A stretch of DNA of 64,000 nucleotides. Source: CAWJLE01 sp963843645 (GTDB taxonomy: Bacteria; Chloroflexota; Anaerolineae; DAOTYC01). Numbering within the stretch: position 1 is the first letter of the stretch; each line of letters begins with the position of its first letter. The stretch is from contig CAWJLE010000004.1 of the NCBI GenBank assembly GCA_963843645.1, positions 41,374-105,373 of the forward strand, read 5' to 3'. Under the pieces are notes generated by a model, which saw only the letters and a list, made by a program, of their open reading frames with translations, searched no databases and was not told the origin of the DNA. Shown piece after piece: positions 1 to 7,888 of the stretch. The translations under genes were made by a program, and so were the position numbers.

Positions 1-782
1 ATCAGAATCATCAACGCGAGGGCGATGACGATCAGGTAATCGCCGATCTTGAGCACGGCCCGCTGGAAGTGGCTCACCGTATGCGCCTCTTCGACGAGCT
101 GTGCGGTCTTGCCGAAATACGTGTTCTGCCCGGTCGCGTAGACGAGCGCGTCGATCTCCCCCTGGCGGCAGATGGACCCCGAGTAGACCGATTCTCCGGT
201 CTTTCGGGTCACCGGCAGAGACTCCCCGGTTAGCGCTGACTGGTCGACTTCCAAAGGCTCGCCGCTCAGCAACTTCACGTCGGCCGGCACGATGTCGCCG
301 ATGCGGACGCGGATCACGTCCCCGGGCACGAGCTCGCGCGCAGGGATACTCTTCCAGCCGCCATCTCTCCTGGCCCGAGCCAGCAGTGCCAGCTTTTGTT
401 TCAGCGCGGCGATGGTATTGCCGGCCTGGTATTCCTCCCAAAAACCCACCCCGGCATTCGCCAGCAACAACGCCGCAATGATGCCGAAATCTGCCCAGTG
501 GTGCAGCGCGAAGGATAGAATGGCTGCCACTTCGATCATCCAGGGGATCGGTCCCCAGAAGTACGTCAGGAACTTAAGGAAGGGGTTGACCTTCTCCTCT
601 CGCAGCTCGTTGTAGCCATACTGGTTGATGCGCTTCTCGGCTTCGACTTGGGTCAAGCCGTCATCGGTGACCGCCAGGCGCAGCTCCAATTCTTGAATCG
701 GCAGGTCCGCCAGTTGCCCTTGTGTTTTGGAGGGTGACGGCGCCGTCGTTTGTCCATTGACCGTTCTTCTGTCAGAATTCAC
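1..782 (-). CDS. P-type proton-translocating ATPase, N-terminal part (runs off the window)
   Basis: About 260 residues are visible; the phosphorylation site and C-terminal half lie beyond base 1. The protein has an N-terminal cation-ATPase domain, a first pair of membrane helices (WGPIPWMIEVAAIL and following), and the actuator domain with GDIVPADVKLL and the TGES loop at residues 185-188. These are hallmarks of P-type ATPases, and the compact N-terminus resembles plasma-membrane H+-ATPases (P3A) more than Ca2+ or heavy-metal pumps; that subtype call is by eye. I chose GTG at 780-782 because GGAAAGGGG lies 7 bases upstream, and there is no in-frame ATG nearby. It is expected in the cytoplasmic membrane, pumping ions at the expense of ATP. 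It is the last gene of a minus-strand group in this window. Confidence 0.9.
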   Translation of the reverse strand, partial: MNSDRRTVNGQTTAPSPSKTQGQLADLPIQELELRLAVTDDGLTQVEAEKRINQYGYNELREEKVNPFLKFLTYFWGPIPWMIEVAAILSFALHHWADFGIIAALLLANAGVGFWEEYQAGNTIAALKQKLALLARARRDGGWKSIPARELVPGDVIRVRIGDIVPADVKLLSGEPLEVDQSALTGESLPVTRKTGESVYSGSICRQGEIDALVYATGQNTYFGKTAQLVEEAHTVSHFQRAVLKIGDYLIVIALALMIL

Positions 783-1075
783 AGCACGGCCCCTTTCCGT
801 AAATGATGATTGATGATTGTATCAGTTGCCGCGCGTCCTGCCGAAGATAACCTCCCGGCGACACTACCGCGCTGGCATTGCTTCAGCGAGAAACCAGTGG
901 AGTTCTTCATTGTTTGGGCCGGCCAAGTTCACAGACAACCACAGCCGAATTCCGTCGACGCTGCAAACGCCAGGAGCGTGATGTTGATCTATCTGCGCCC
1001 TGGTGTTCGCACCGCGACTGGATCCAGAATGGTTCTGGAGGAGGATCGTGACTCCAGCAGAGGGCTAAAGCGAGG
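783..1075. other. Intergenic, no feature seen
   Basis: This is the spacer between the HEAT-repeat gene stop and the P-type ATPase start. I see no convincing reading frame, hairpin or promoter. Confidence 0.4.
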
Positions 1076-1603
1076 TTACTTCAACCGCAGAGTATCCCCG
1101 AAGCAGAGCCGCATCCGTGCGGCTCCGGCAGCGAGGGGAACCACCAACTCTGGTTCCGCACCCTCGAGGGCAGCGGATAGCGGACTCAGAAGGCCGGCCA
1201 ACGGCCCCTTAGAGAGGGCCCGGCAGACGACGTGACCGCCTTCCCGCAGCCACACCGAATCGGAGTGCTCGACCAGCGCCTGCAGCAAAGGGCTTAGGCC
1301 GCCTTCGCCCAGGCCGATCAGCCCTTCCGCGGCGAGCCAGCGAGTCCCGCCGTCGTTGTCTTCGAGGGCCTCGACCAGCGCCGCAGCCCCGGACGGATCG
1401 CCGATCTGCCCCAACGCCTTGGCGGCTTCCCATCGGGCGTGGTCGCTCGGGCTGTGCTCAATAAGCCGGATCAACGTGGGGACGCCTGCTGCCCCCATTC
1501 GAACCAGTTCGCCTCGCGCTGCTTGTCGAATCTTACCGTCGTTGGCAGAAAGACTTGACGCGAGCCCCTCGATGCGTTTCTGATCGTCCGACGCGACGTT
1601 CAA
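1076..1603 (-). CDS. HEAT-repeat protein
   Basis: 175 residues made of alpha-helical HEAT-like units. The repeated pattern is a helix ending in GVPTLIRLIEH or GAAALVEAL followed by a turn and WEAAKALGQIGD or WLAAEGLIGLGE, about 30 residues apart, at roughly residues 30-130. HEAT proteins are usually protein-binding scaffolds and no catalytic residues are visible. The open frame begins at a TTG (1601-1603) only 3 bases after GGAGG, which is a poor start. A much better ATG with GGAGGA lies about 50 bases upstream but reads only nine codons in another frame, so a one-base indel near 1605-1650 may hide the true N-terminus. The exact function is unknown. Confidence 0.6.
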   Translation of the reverse strand: MNVASDDQKRIEGLASSLSANDGKIRQAARGELVRMGAAGVPTLIRLIEHSPSDHARWEAAKALGQIGDPSGAAALVEALEDNDGGTRWLAAEGLIGLGEGGLSPLLQALVEHSDSVWLREGGHVVCRALSKGPLAGLLSPLSAALEGAEPELVVPLAAGAARMRLCFGDTLRLK

Positions 1604-1703
1604 CGTCCTCCGTCGGACGACGCCAGTCTCATTTCGCGTGGGGCTGCAATCGGGTCATTACGAACTCCTCCCTAAGAACCAACGTATGCACGGACCTGCT
1701 GTG

Positions 1704-1910
1704 CTATTTCCTCAGCCCGGCATGACGCCCCTGAGCGCCACCTGACCTGGCAGGCGCCTCAAGCGTTTCATGCCGAGCCTCTTCCGCTTTTTCTTCAAAC
1801 ACTCGCAATTCGGGTGGAACCTCGTCGCCAAACTCCGGCGGCAAAGCCTTGAACGGAGCTCCAAACAACCAGCCAAGCAATCGTTTCGTATAAGTCAGTG
1901 GTGTTCTCAT
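1704..1910 (-). CDS. Small hypothetical protein
   Basis: 68 residues, start ATG with GGGGAGG 9 bases upstream, which is the main reason to believe it. The first 20 residues are basic and hydrophobic (YTKRLLGWLFGAPF), followed by an acidic stretch rich in Pro and Glu; the tail is Arg/Gly-rich. I recognise no family. It could be a small membrane-associated partner of the HEAT-repeat protein that follows it on the same strand, but that is inference from proximity only. Confidence 0.5.
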   Translation of the reverse strand: MRTPLTYTKRLLGWLFGAPFKALPPEFGDEVPPELRVFEEKAEEARHETLEAPARSGGAQGRHAGLRK

Positions 1911-2006
1911 CGTCTATTGCCTCCCCGAGCGCGTCCAAAATCCTGCGCCGGCCAACCGAACCTCTTTGTGCGACTCCATCATAGGCCCCTTGAGCCTCTC
2001 CTGTCT

Positions 2007-2201
2007 TTAAGGTGGCCGACAGACAACCTTAAGAGAACCTTAAAGCACGGTCGAGGACCATTCTCGCCGGTTCAGATCCAAACCAGAGCCCGTTTGAGTC
2101 CCTGCGAGTTCCGTCTTCCCCGACCCGGCCTTAACCTTAAGGTGGGCTTAACGTGAACGTGATCTCGGGATAAGGACGTCAGCCTGCCGGAGTGTTATGC
2201 T
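2007..2201 (+). promoter_or_regulatory. Activator-type control region P1 with TTAA boxes at 11-bp steps
   Basis: TTAA tetramers begin at 2007, 2029 and 2040 (steps of 22 and 11) and at 2131, 2137 and 2148 (the last two 11 apart), with ATAA at 2170 (22 further). A -10-like TATGCT preceded by TG lies at 2196-2201, but there is no -35 hexamer at normal spacing. Direct half-sites repeated every 11 bp are typical of OmpR/PhoB-family response regulators. A matching region sits before the V/A-ATPase operon (11942-12017), and both then share ATTGAGAAG and a GGCACTAA-G-ACC block. The regulator itself is not in the window. Confidence 0.6.
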
Positions 2202-2354
2202 GCATATAGGTAATTGAGAAGGCCGGCACTAAGGACCACGCGAACACCGGCCGGCGTGGGTTGTTCGTGCCAATCACGAGGACCGGGCCAGGGGTCAGGC
2301 GTGGGATTGAGGGACGCGGCGAAGAGCTACTCCCCTCGAATGGAGGAAGGACCA

Positions 2355-3179
2355 ATGTCGGAACAGAGCGTCATAGGCGTCTACGACACGATGTCGAAGG
2401 CGGAGGCGGCTATCTACAAGTTGGATCTTGGCGATTTTCCGCTTCGGTTGGTTTCGGTGGTGGCCCAGAACCTGCAAGAAGAAGGCGAGTTGAACGGGTA
2501 CATCGCAGTCGCGCCTGAAAGGGCGTCGCAACAGGCCGAGCCGGCTGCGCGACCGTGGGCAACTGGCCTGTTTCGTCTGCTTCATGGCGCAGCGTTCATC
2601 TGGGGGCCGATCTTCGGGCCGCTTCTGGTCGCGGGGCCGCTGGCTGCGCCGCTGAAACTGGGCCTGGAGAAGACGAAGGCTCGGACGGCGGCTGAAGGGC
2701 TGCTGGATTCGTTGAGCGGCTGGGGCGTGCCGATGAGGCGGATCCTGAAATACGAAGAGGACCTGAAAGCTCATAGAGTCGTGGTCGTGGCCCACGGACG
2801 GGACCCACATCGTTCGAAAGCGTGGGAGATCATGCGCCGCACCGATCCGCGCAGCCTGGATCTATTCGAAAGAGACTTCGGCCTGGCGAGGTTCGTCGCC
2901 CGCGATCCGGATGCTCCGGCGGCATCCGCCAATGAGCTACAAGGTTTGATTCCCAAGATGCGGGGCGTCATCGACTGGATGATTCATCCCAACGGCGACG
3001 TTACTGTGGAATACGATCACGACGAGATCACGTACGATGCCATTGAGATGGCGCTCGAAGGCCTCGGGTTTAAGGTGATTCACGTATCCGATAATCCGGA
3101 TGTGAGTCCGGCAGAAATGAAGGAAGCCTTATCCGCCGAGGGGACGCCGGGCCTCGAGACCGAGCGCGATCAGGTTTGA
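2355..3179 (+). CDS. YflT-like stress-protein domain fused to an HMA-like ferredoxin-fold domain
   Basis: 274 residues from the ATG at 2355, chosen because GGAGGAAGG lies just upstream; the longer open frame has no ribosome site. Residues 1-55 (VIGVYDTMSKAEAAIYKLD) look like the heat-induced stress protein YflT/general stress 17M fold. Residues 71-100 are a hydrophobic Gly/Pro-rich segment, as in proteins with embedded glycine-zipper helices. Residues 200-246 read like a heavy-metal-associated (HMA) beta-alpha-beta unit but lack the CxxC metal site, so metal transport is unlikely. It is the first gene after P1 and precedes the complex-I-like genes by 66 bases; its role there is unknown. Confidence 0.6.
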   Translation: MSEQSVIGVYDTMSKAEAAIYKLDLGDFPLRLVSVVAQNLQEEGELNGYIAVAPERASQQAEPAARPWATGLFRLLHGAAFIWGPIFGPLLVAGPLAAPLKLGLEKTKARTAAEGLLDSLSGWGVPMRRILKYEEDLKAHRVVVVAHGRDPHRSKAWEIMRRTDPRSLDLFERDFGLARFVARDPDAPAASANELQGLIPKMRGVIDWMIHPNGDVTVEYDHDEITYDAIEMALEGLGFKVIHVSDNPDVSPAEMKEALSAEGTPGLETERDQV

Positions 3180-3245
3180 TAACGCGCTGACGGACGTACC
3201 AAATCGAGACCCTTTGGGGCCGTTAGCTGAAGGGAAACGATCGTC

Positions 3246-3794
3246 ATGGAATTCTTCTACGCGTGCCTGGTTTTGGGCGCGGTCGTTTGTGGCGTTCTGG
3301 CGCTGCGCGCGACTCGCCTGCTGTCCTCCGCCCTATGGCTGGCGGGACTCAGCGCAATACTTTCGATCTTCTTCTATCTAATGGGAGCGGCGCGTGTGGC
3401 TGTCTTCGAACTGAGTATTGGCGCAGGTCTGGTCACCGTGCTGTTCGTGTTCGCCATCGGTATCTCGGGGGAACCGGGCGCCGGTCAGGGCAGCCTGATC
3501 CCTCGGCCCGTAACGTGGGGATTGGCGACCCTGGTCTTTCTGCTGCTCGGCTGGCTCATCGTGCCGCTGGCAGCCGCCCCGCATCCGACCTCCGAGCCCT
3601 CCCTGGCCACTTTGCTTTGGACAGGGAGGGCGCTCGACGTCTGGTTACAGGTGGTGCTCATCTTCATCGGTGTGCTCGGCATTCTGGGTCTGCTGTCCGG
3701 AGCGGCGCCGGGTGAATCGGAGCGTCACGTGAAGGCAGTGGACGCGGGGCGGATGGGACGCCAGAGCGACCGTGACCGGGAGAATCGCAAATGA
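3246..3794 (+). CDS. NuoJ/MbhD-like membrane subunit
   Basis: 182 residues with about five hydrophobic helices. The conserved part is ALWLAGLSAILSIFFYLMGA followed by AGLVTVLFVFAIG, which corresponds to the kinked third helix of NuoJ (complex I) and of MbhD-type subunits. A tail of about 30 charged residues follows the last helix. AAGGG precedes the ATG. It overlaps the next gene by ATGA, which indicates translational coupling. In complexes of this superfamily the subunit links the hydrophilic arm to the antiporter-like subunits. It begins the membrane module of the putative group 4 hydrogenase. NuoJ versus MbhD cannot be settled by eye. Confidence 0.7.
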   Translation: MEFFYACLVLGAVVCGVLALRATRLLSSALWLAGLSAILSIFFYLMGAARVAVFELSIGAGLVTVLFVFAIGISGEPGAGQGSLIPRPVTWGLATLVFLLLGWLIVPLAAAPHPTSEPSLATLLWTGRALDVWLQVVLIFIGVLGILGLLSGAAPGESERHVKAVDAGRMGRQSDRDRENRK

Positions 3795-4102
3795 CTTTCT
3801 CTACTTTGAACGTAGCCCTGGTTGGGGTGCTGGCGCTCGTCGGGATTGGTTTCTACGGCTTGCTGGCCACGTGCAACTTGATCAAGATCGTGATCGTGCT
3901 GCAGATTCTGGGCAAGTCAGTCCTTCTGGCGTTGATTGCCGCCGGCCACGCCAGCGGCCACGTCAATCTGAGTCAAAGCGTGGCTCTGACGGTGATCGTG
4001 GCGGACACCGTGGTGACCGTCATTGGCCTGGCCCTCGCCGTTCAGGTGCGGCGCAGACTTGGCACACTGGACGTCAGGGAGTTGTCCAGGCTGAGAGGTT
4101 GA
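3791..4102 (+). CDS. NuoK/MrpC-like membrane subunit
   Basis: 103 residues and three transmembrane helices, the usual size of NuoK. The middle helix (LIKIVIVLQILGKSVLLALIA) and the third (SQSVALTVIVADTVVTVIGLALAV) match the NuoK/HyfE/MrpC pattern of a second helix followed by QA-LTxIV-xAxxAxG-A. The usual NuoK glutamate in helix 2 is not obvious: Gln and Lys occupy that stretch. The start overlaps the stop of the NuoJ-like gene by four bases. It should sit in the membrane arm, contributing to ion translocation. Confidence 0.78.
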   Translation: MTFSTLNVALVGVLALVGIGFYGLLATCNLIKIVIVLQILGKSVLLALIAAGHASGHVNLSQSVALTVIVADTVVTVIGLALAVQVRRRLGTLDVRELSRLRG

Positions 4103-4106
4103 TGAA

Positions 4107-5862
4107 ATGGCTGGATTGCTTGCACTGTCGGTCATCCTCGTGCCCTGGGTGGGCGCGCTGGTCGTGTGGAGCGTTGGAGACGAACGCTCTGCCGCCCAGC
4201 ATATCCTGGCAGTTGCCTTTGCCGCCGTCACAGCCGTCTTATCGTTGCTGTTGGTCCCGTCGGTCACTGTGCAAACGGTGCTGTCCGTGCCCGCCGGGGC
4301 ATTCTTCGGGCATTTCACCTTAGTGCTGGACGGCCTGGGGGTCTTCCTGGCCATCATCGCTGCCGTGATCGGCGCGCCTGGCCGTCATATTCTCGGTTAA
4401 CTACATGCACGGGGAGCCGCAGCTGGGGCGTTATTATTCGCTGCTCATGCTGTTCATCGGCGCCATGATCGGCCTGGTGCTGACCGGCAGCATGCTGTTG
4501 CTGTTCTTCTTCTGGGAGATCACGGCTTTCTGCTCGTACGCCTTGATTTCCTTCCACAACGATCGATCCCAAAGCGGTCGCCGGGGGCATCAAGGCGCTG
4601 ATCGTGACGCAGGTCGGCGGGCTCGGGTTGCTGGCGGAGCGCTGGCGACGTACGCGCTCACCGGCAGCTACCAGATCGGCTGATTTCCTCGCCCAGCGCC
4701 CGAAATCTTCCCGCCCGCGGCGCTGGCGCTGGTGGCCTTTGGCTTCCTGGTCGCGGCCGCGGCCAAGTCCGCGCAGGTTCCCTTCCACACCTGGCTGCCC
4801 GACGCCATGGAAGCGCCCACGCCGATCAGCGCGCTGATCCATGCAGCCACGATGGTCAACGCCGGCGTGTACCTGCTGGCGCGATTCTATCCGGCCTTCT
4901 CGTTCGTGCCGGGCTGGGGGACCGCTGTAGTCATGGTTGGCGTCGTTTCTGCGGTACTGGCCGCGTTCATGGCCCTCGTCTCCATTGACATAAAGCGCGT
5001 GCTGGCCTATTCCACTGTCAGCCAGCTGGGCTACATGTTCTATGCCATCGGCGTGGGCGGAGTATTTGCGAGCCAGTTCCATCTGCTGAGCCACGCTGTG
5101 TTCAAGGCGCTGCTGTTCCTCGGCGCCGGAGCAGTCATCCACACGTTGGCACCGCGACATGCGTGAGATGGGTGGGCTGGGCGCCAGATGCCGTTCGTGC
5201 GCAACGTTTTCCTCGTCGGCGCCCTGGCGCTGGCGGGCCTACCGATCCTCAACGGTTTCTGGAGCAAAGAGCTTGTGCTGGAGGCCGGCCTCGACGGCGG
5301 CCCGCGGCTGGGCATACGCCGCCATGTTGATCTGCGCGGGCCTGACAGCCCTCTACACCTTCCGCATGGTCTGGATGGTTTTCTATGGCCCGGCCGCGTG
5401 TCACGTACGATGCGCACGATGCGCCCGGACCGATGCGCGTGTCGCTCGCGATTCTGGCGCTCGGCACGTTGACCACGTGGCTGCTGGTCGGTCCGTTGGG
5501 CCAGTTGCTGAATCGGAGCCTGGCCTTCAGCGAGCTCAGCGCCGGCAGCACGGCAGGTCGTCGGCTGGAACATCCTGGCCGCCTGGCCACCTGGCTCGCA
5601 CTTCGTCGTGGCGATCGTCGGGCTGGCCGCCTGGTGGCAGCGCGACCATTTGGCGCGGGCGGCGTCTCCGGCTGACATTTCGTCGCGCAGGCGGCACGAG
5701 CCGATTTCGGCTTCGTGTGGTTGAACCAGATCATCAGCCGCACTGTGAGCGAGAGCGCCAGGCTGCTGTCCGCCAGCCAAACGGGACAACTCAACTGTCA
5801 ATGTGCTGGGTATCGCCGGCGGGCTGGTGATCGTGCTTGTGGTTTTGGCTTTGGGGGCGTGA
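4107..5862 (+). CDS. NuoL/MrpA-type antiporter-like subunit (frame broken several times)
   Basis: The start ATG at 4107 follows GAGAGG. Protein pieces in three frames join into one proton-conducting membrane transporter of about 580 residues: GAFFGHFTLVLDGLGVFLA, LLLFFFWEITAFCSYALISF, KSAQVPFHTWLPDAMEAPTP, IHAATMVNAGVYLLARF, KRVLAYSTVSQLGYM, FHLLSHAVFKALLFL and NGFWSKELVL. These include the conserved helix-7/8 Lys and His and the helix-5 Glu of NuoL/M/N proteins. Frame changes occur near 4375, 4565, 4650, 4680, 5165, 5320, 5385, 5670 and 5790. The dense conservation around each break suggests sequence errors rather than a dead gene. Part of the membrane arm of the hydrogenase complex. Confidence 0.8.
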
Positions 5863-5863
5863 C

Positions 5864-7371
5864 GTGAATGTTCCACCGATCGCGTGGCTGCTGATCATGC
5901 CGCTGGCTGCTTCGCCCGTGGCGTACCTCACGGGGCACGTCGCCCAGGGGCCTCATGCCAGCTCTCGCAACGCTGACCGCCGCCCGGTGGGTGGCGCTGG
6001 CAGCGCTGTTGCTGATGCTTTATCCGTTCGCACTGACCGCAGCGTCACTTGCCCTCCACGTTCGCCGTTGGGCACAATCGACCTGACGATGCCGACGGGC
6101 TGACTCTGCTGATGGCGGCCACAGTGATCGTGCTGGCGGCATGCGTTGTCGCTGTTCTCCGGGCCGTACATGGCCGGCGAGGAGGGCGAAGAAAAGTTCT
6201 ACGCCCTGCTTCCTGGTCATGGTCGGTGCGATCATCGGGCTGGCGAGCACAGACGACCTGTTCAACTTGTGGCTCTGGTTCGAAGCCATGGCTGTCTCGT
6301 CGTACCTGCTGGTCGCCTTCTACCGGGATCGGCCAGGTCTCTGGAAGCAGGGGTCAAGTACCTGGTGCAGAGCGCCGCCGGGTCTGTGCTCGTGCTGCTG
6401 GGCATCGCCCTGGTGCTGGCGCAAACCGGCGCGCTGGGCCTGGAGCAGATTCGGGCGGCAGCGACAGCGTCGCCCGGCTTTGCTGGCGGCCGGCGCGCTG
6501 TTTGTCGTGGGCTTCGGCGTCAAGGCAGCCTTGGTGCCGCTGCATACATGGCTGCCCGACGCTCACTCGCAGGCGCCCAGCGGGGTCAGCGCCATGCTCT
6601 CGGGGATCGTAATCGAGGCGGGCCTGGTGGCCATGCTGCGCGCCCTGGCGGTCGCTGTCCGGCGTGACGGCATCGTGGGGCGTGCTGTTGATGGGCTTTG
6701 GCGTGCTCAACATGCTGCTGGGGAACCTGCTGGCATTGCGCCAGCACGAGATCAAGCGCCTGCTGGCCTTTTCGAGCCTCACGCAGATGGGTTACATGGC
6801 TGCTTGGCATTGGGATCGGGATCTACACGGGCCAGTTGGCCGGAGCCCAGGGCGGCGTCTTTCACTTGGTCAACCACGGCCTGATGAAGGGCCTGGCGTT
6901 TCTCGCCGCCGGCGCGCTGCTCTTCGCTTTGCACATGGCTGTAGGTGATCACGGCCCGCTGGTCGTCGCCGATCTCAAGCGGAGCGGCGCAACGCTACCC
7001 AGTCGTCGCGCTGTGCCTGAGCATCGCCGTTCTGGGGCTGGGTGGTCTGCCGCCGCTGGCCGGGTTTATGTCCAAGTGGCAGATCTTCGTCGCCGGCTTC
7101 GTCACCGGCAGGCCCGCAATCGAAGGTCTCACTGTTTTCGCGGCGCTGATGAGCGTTTTGTCGATGGCTTACTACGTGCCGTTGGTCAATGCCATGTATC
7201 GGCGGGAAACGTCGGAAGCGGTCGCCGCGGGGAAGGCGCTGCCCATCGTCATGGTCGTCCCGTTGGTTCTGCTGGCCGTGGCCGTGGTGGCAATCGGCGT
7301 CTGGCCCGCCCTGCTGCAGTGGCTCACCGCCCCCGCCGGCAGCAGCCCTACTGGTCGCATTCGGGGGATAG
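5864..7371 (+). CDS. NuoN/NuoM/MrpD-type antiporter-like subunit (frame broken)
   Basis: A GTG start at 5864, immediately after the previous stop, opens VNVPPIAWLLIMPLAASPVAYLTG. Segments in alternating frames then give GAIIGLASTDDLFNLWLWFE, KYLVQSAAGSVLVLLGIAL, KAALVPLHTWLPDAHSQAP, SGIVIEAGLVAMLRAL, IKRLLAFSSLTQMGYM, HLVNHGLMKGLAFLAAGAL and LGGLPPLAGFMSKW, ending in AALLVAFGG and TAG at 7369. Breaks fall near 5950, 6095, 6165, 6210, 6350, 6475, 6660, 6800, 6930, 6985 and 7350. It is a second antiporter-like subunit, shorter than the NuoL-like one and lacking its long lateral helix. The repeated HTWLPDA and GLMKGLAF motifs support a functional original sequence. Confidence 0.78.
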
Positions 7372-7409
7372 GCGATGCAGTGCATTGGTGTTTCAGACGG
7401 GAGTTGGAA

Positions 7410-7724
7410 ATGACTCATTTGTTGTTGACGCCGCCCGTGGCCTTCATCTTGTATGGGGTATTCGTGGGGATTCTGGCCTTGATCGCGCGATGGTTGGTAG
7501 GACCGGTCGAAGAGACGGCGGCGGAGCGAAAGACCTATGCCAGCGGTGAAGCGGGGCCACAGTACGTCGCGGCCCCCGGCTATCGCCAGTTCTTCATCAT
7601 CGCCCTGTTCTTCGCCATCGTGCACATTGGGGTCCTCATTCTCGGCAGTGAAGGCCGGTCGTGGACGGCGATGATCTATTTGATGGGGCTGTTCCTGGCC
7701 CTGGTGGTGCTGATCCTGGGCTGA
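7410..7724 (+). CDS. NuoA-like small membrane subunit
   Basis: 104 residues with three hydrophobic helices (12-29, about 61-78 and 85-104) and a polar loop after the first helix (ETAAERKTYASGEAG). The loop followed by YRQFFIIALFFAIVHIGVLIL is like NuoA, in which the loop normally carries ECG; here it is ASGE, so the conserved cysteine is absent. GGGAG lies upstream of the ATG. In complex I this subunit helps line the quinone cavity; in a hydrogenase-type complex the role would be structural. A short hairpin (7728-7742) and a possible promoter follow, which may split the cluster into two transcripts. Confidence 0.6.
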   Translation: MTHLLLTPPVAFILYGVFVGILALIARWLVGPVEETAAERKTYASGEAGPQYVAAPGYRQFFIIALFFAIVHIGVLILGSEGRSWTAMIYLMGLFLALVVLILG

Positions 7725-7810
7725 CGGGCCTCGTTTCGAGGCTCAGCGACGCCTGAACGTCGTCAGCGCGGAGGCTACAGATGTCTGACACAAGTCTGAC
7801 GCAATTTGCC

Positions 7811-7840
7811 TTAACATAAGCATTAGTCCGGGATTATACT
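7811..7840 (+). promoter_or_regulatory. Possible promoter P2 before the catalytic hydrogenase genes
   Basis: TTAACA (7811-7816) and TATACT (7835-7840) are 18 bases apart. Five bases after the -10 comes ATTGAGAAG, a block also present downstream of the -10 in P1 and P3. The translation start of the next gene lies about 48 bases beyond. Confidence 0.45.
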
Positions 7841-7888
7841 ATTGGATTGAGAAGTGGTGGGGTCGGTGCGGATTGGAAGGGTGAGCCG

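Noticed and set aside
2214..2354. Longer N-terminus for the stress-domain protein
   Set aside because: It lacks a ribosome site and contains low-complexity residues; ATG 2355 has a strong GGAGGAAGG site.
7728..7742. Small hairpin after the NuoA-like gene as a terminator
   Set aside because: Only a 6-bp stem and no T run; too weak to call as a feature.
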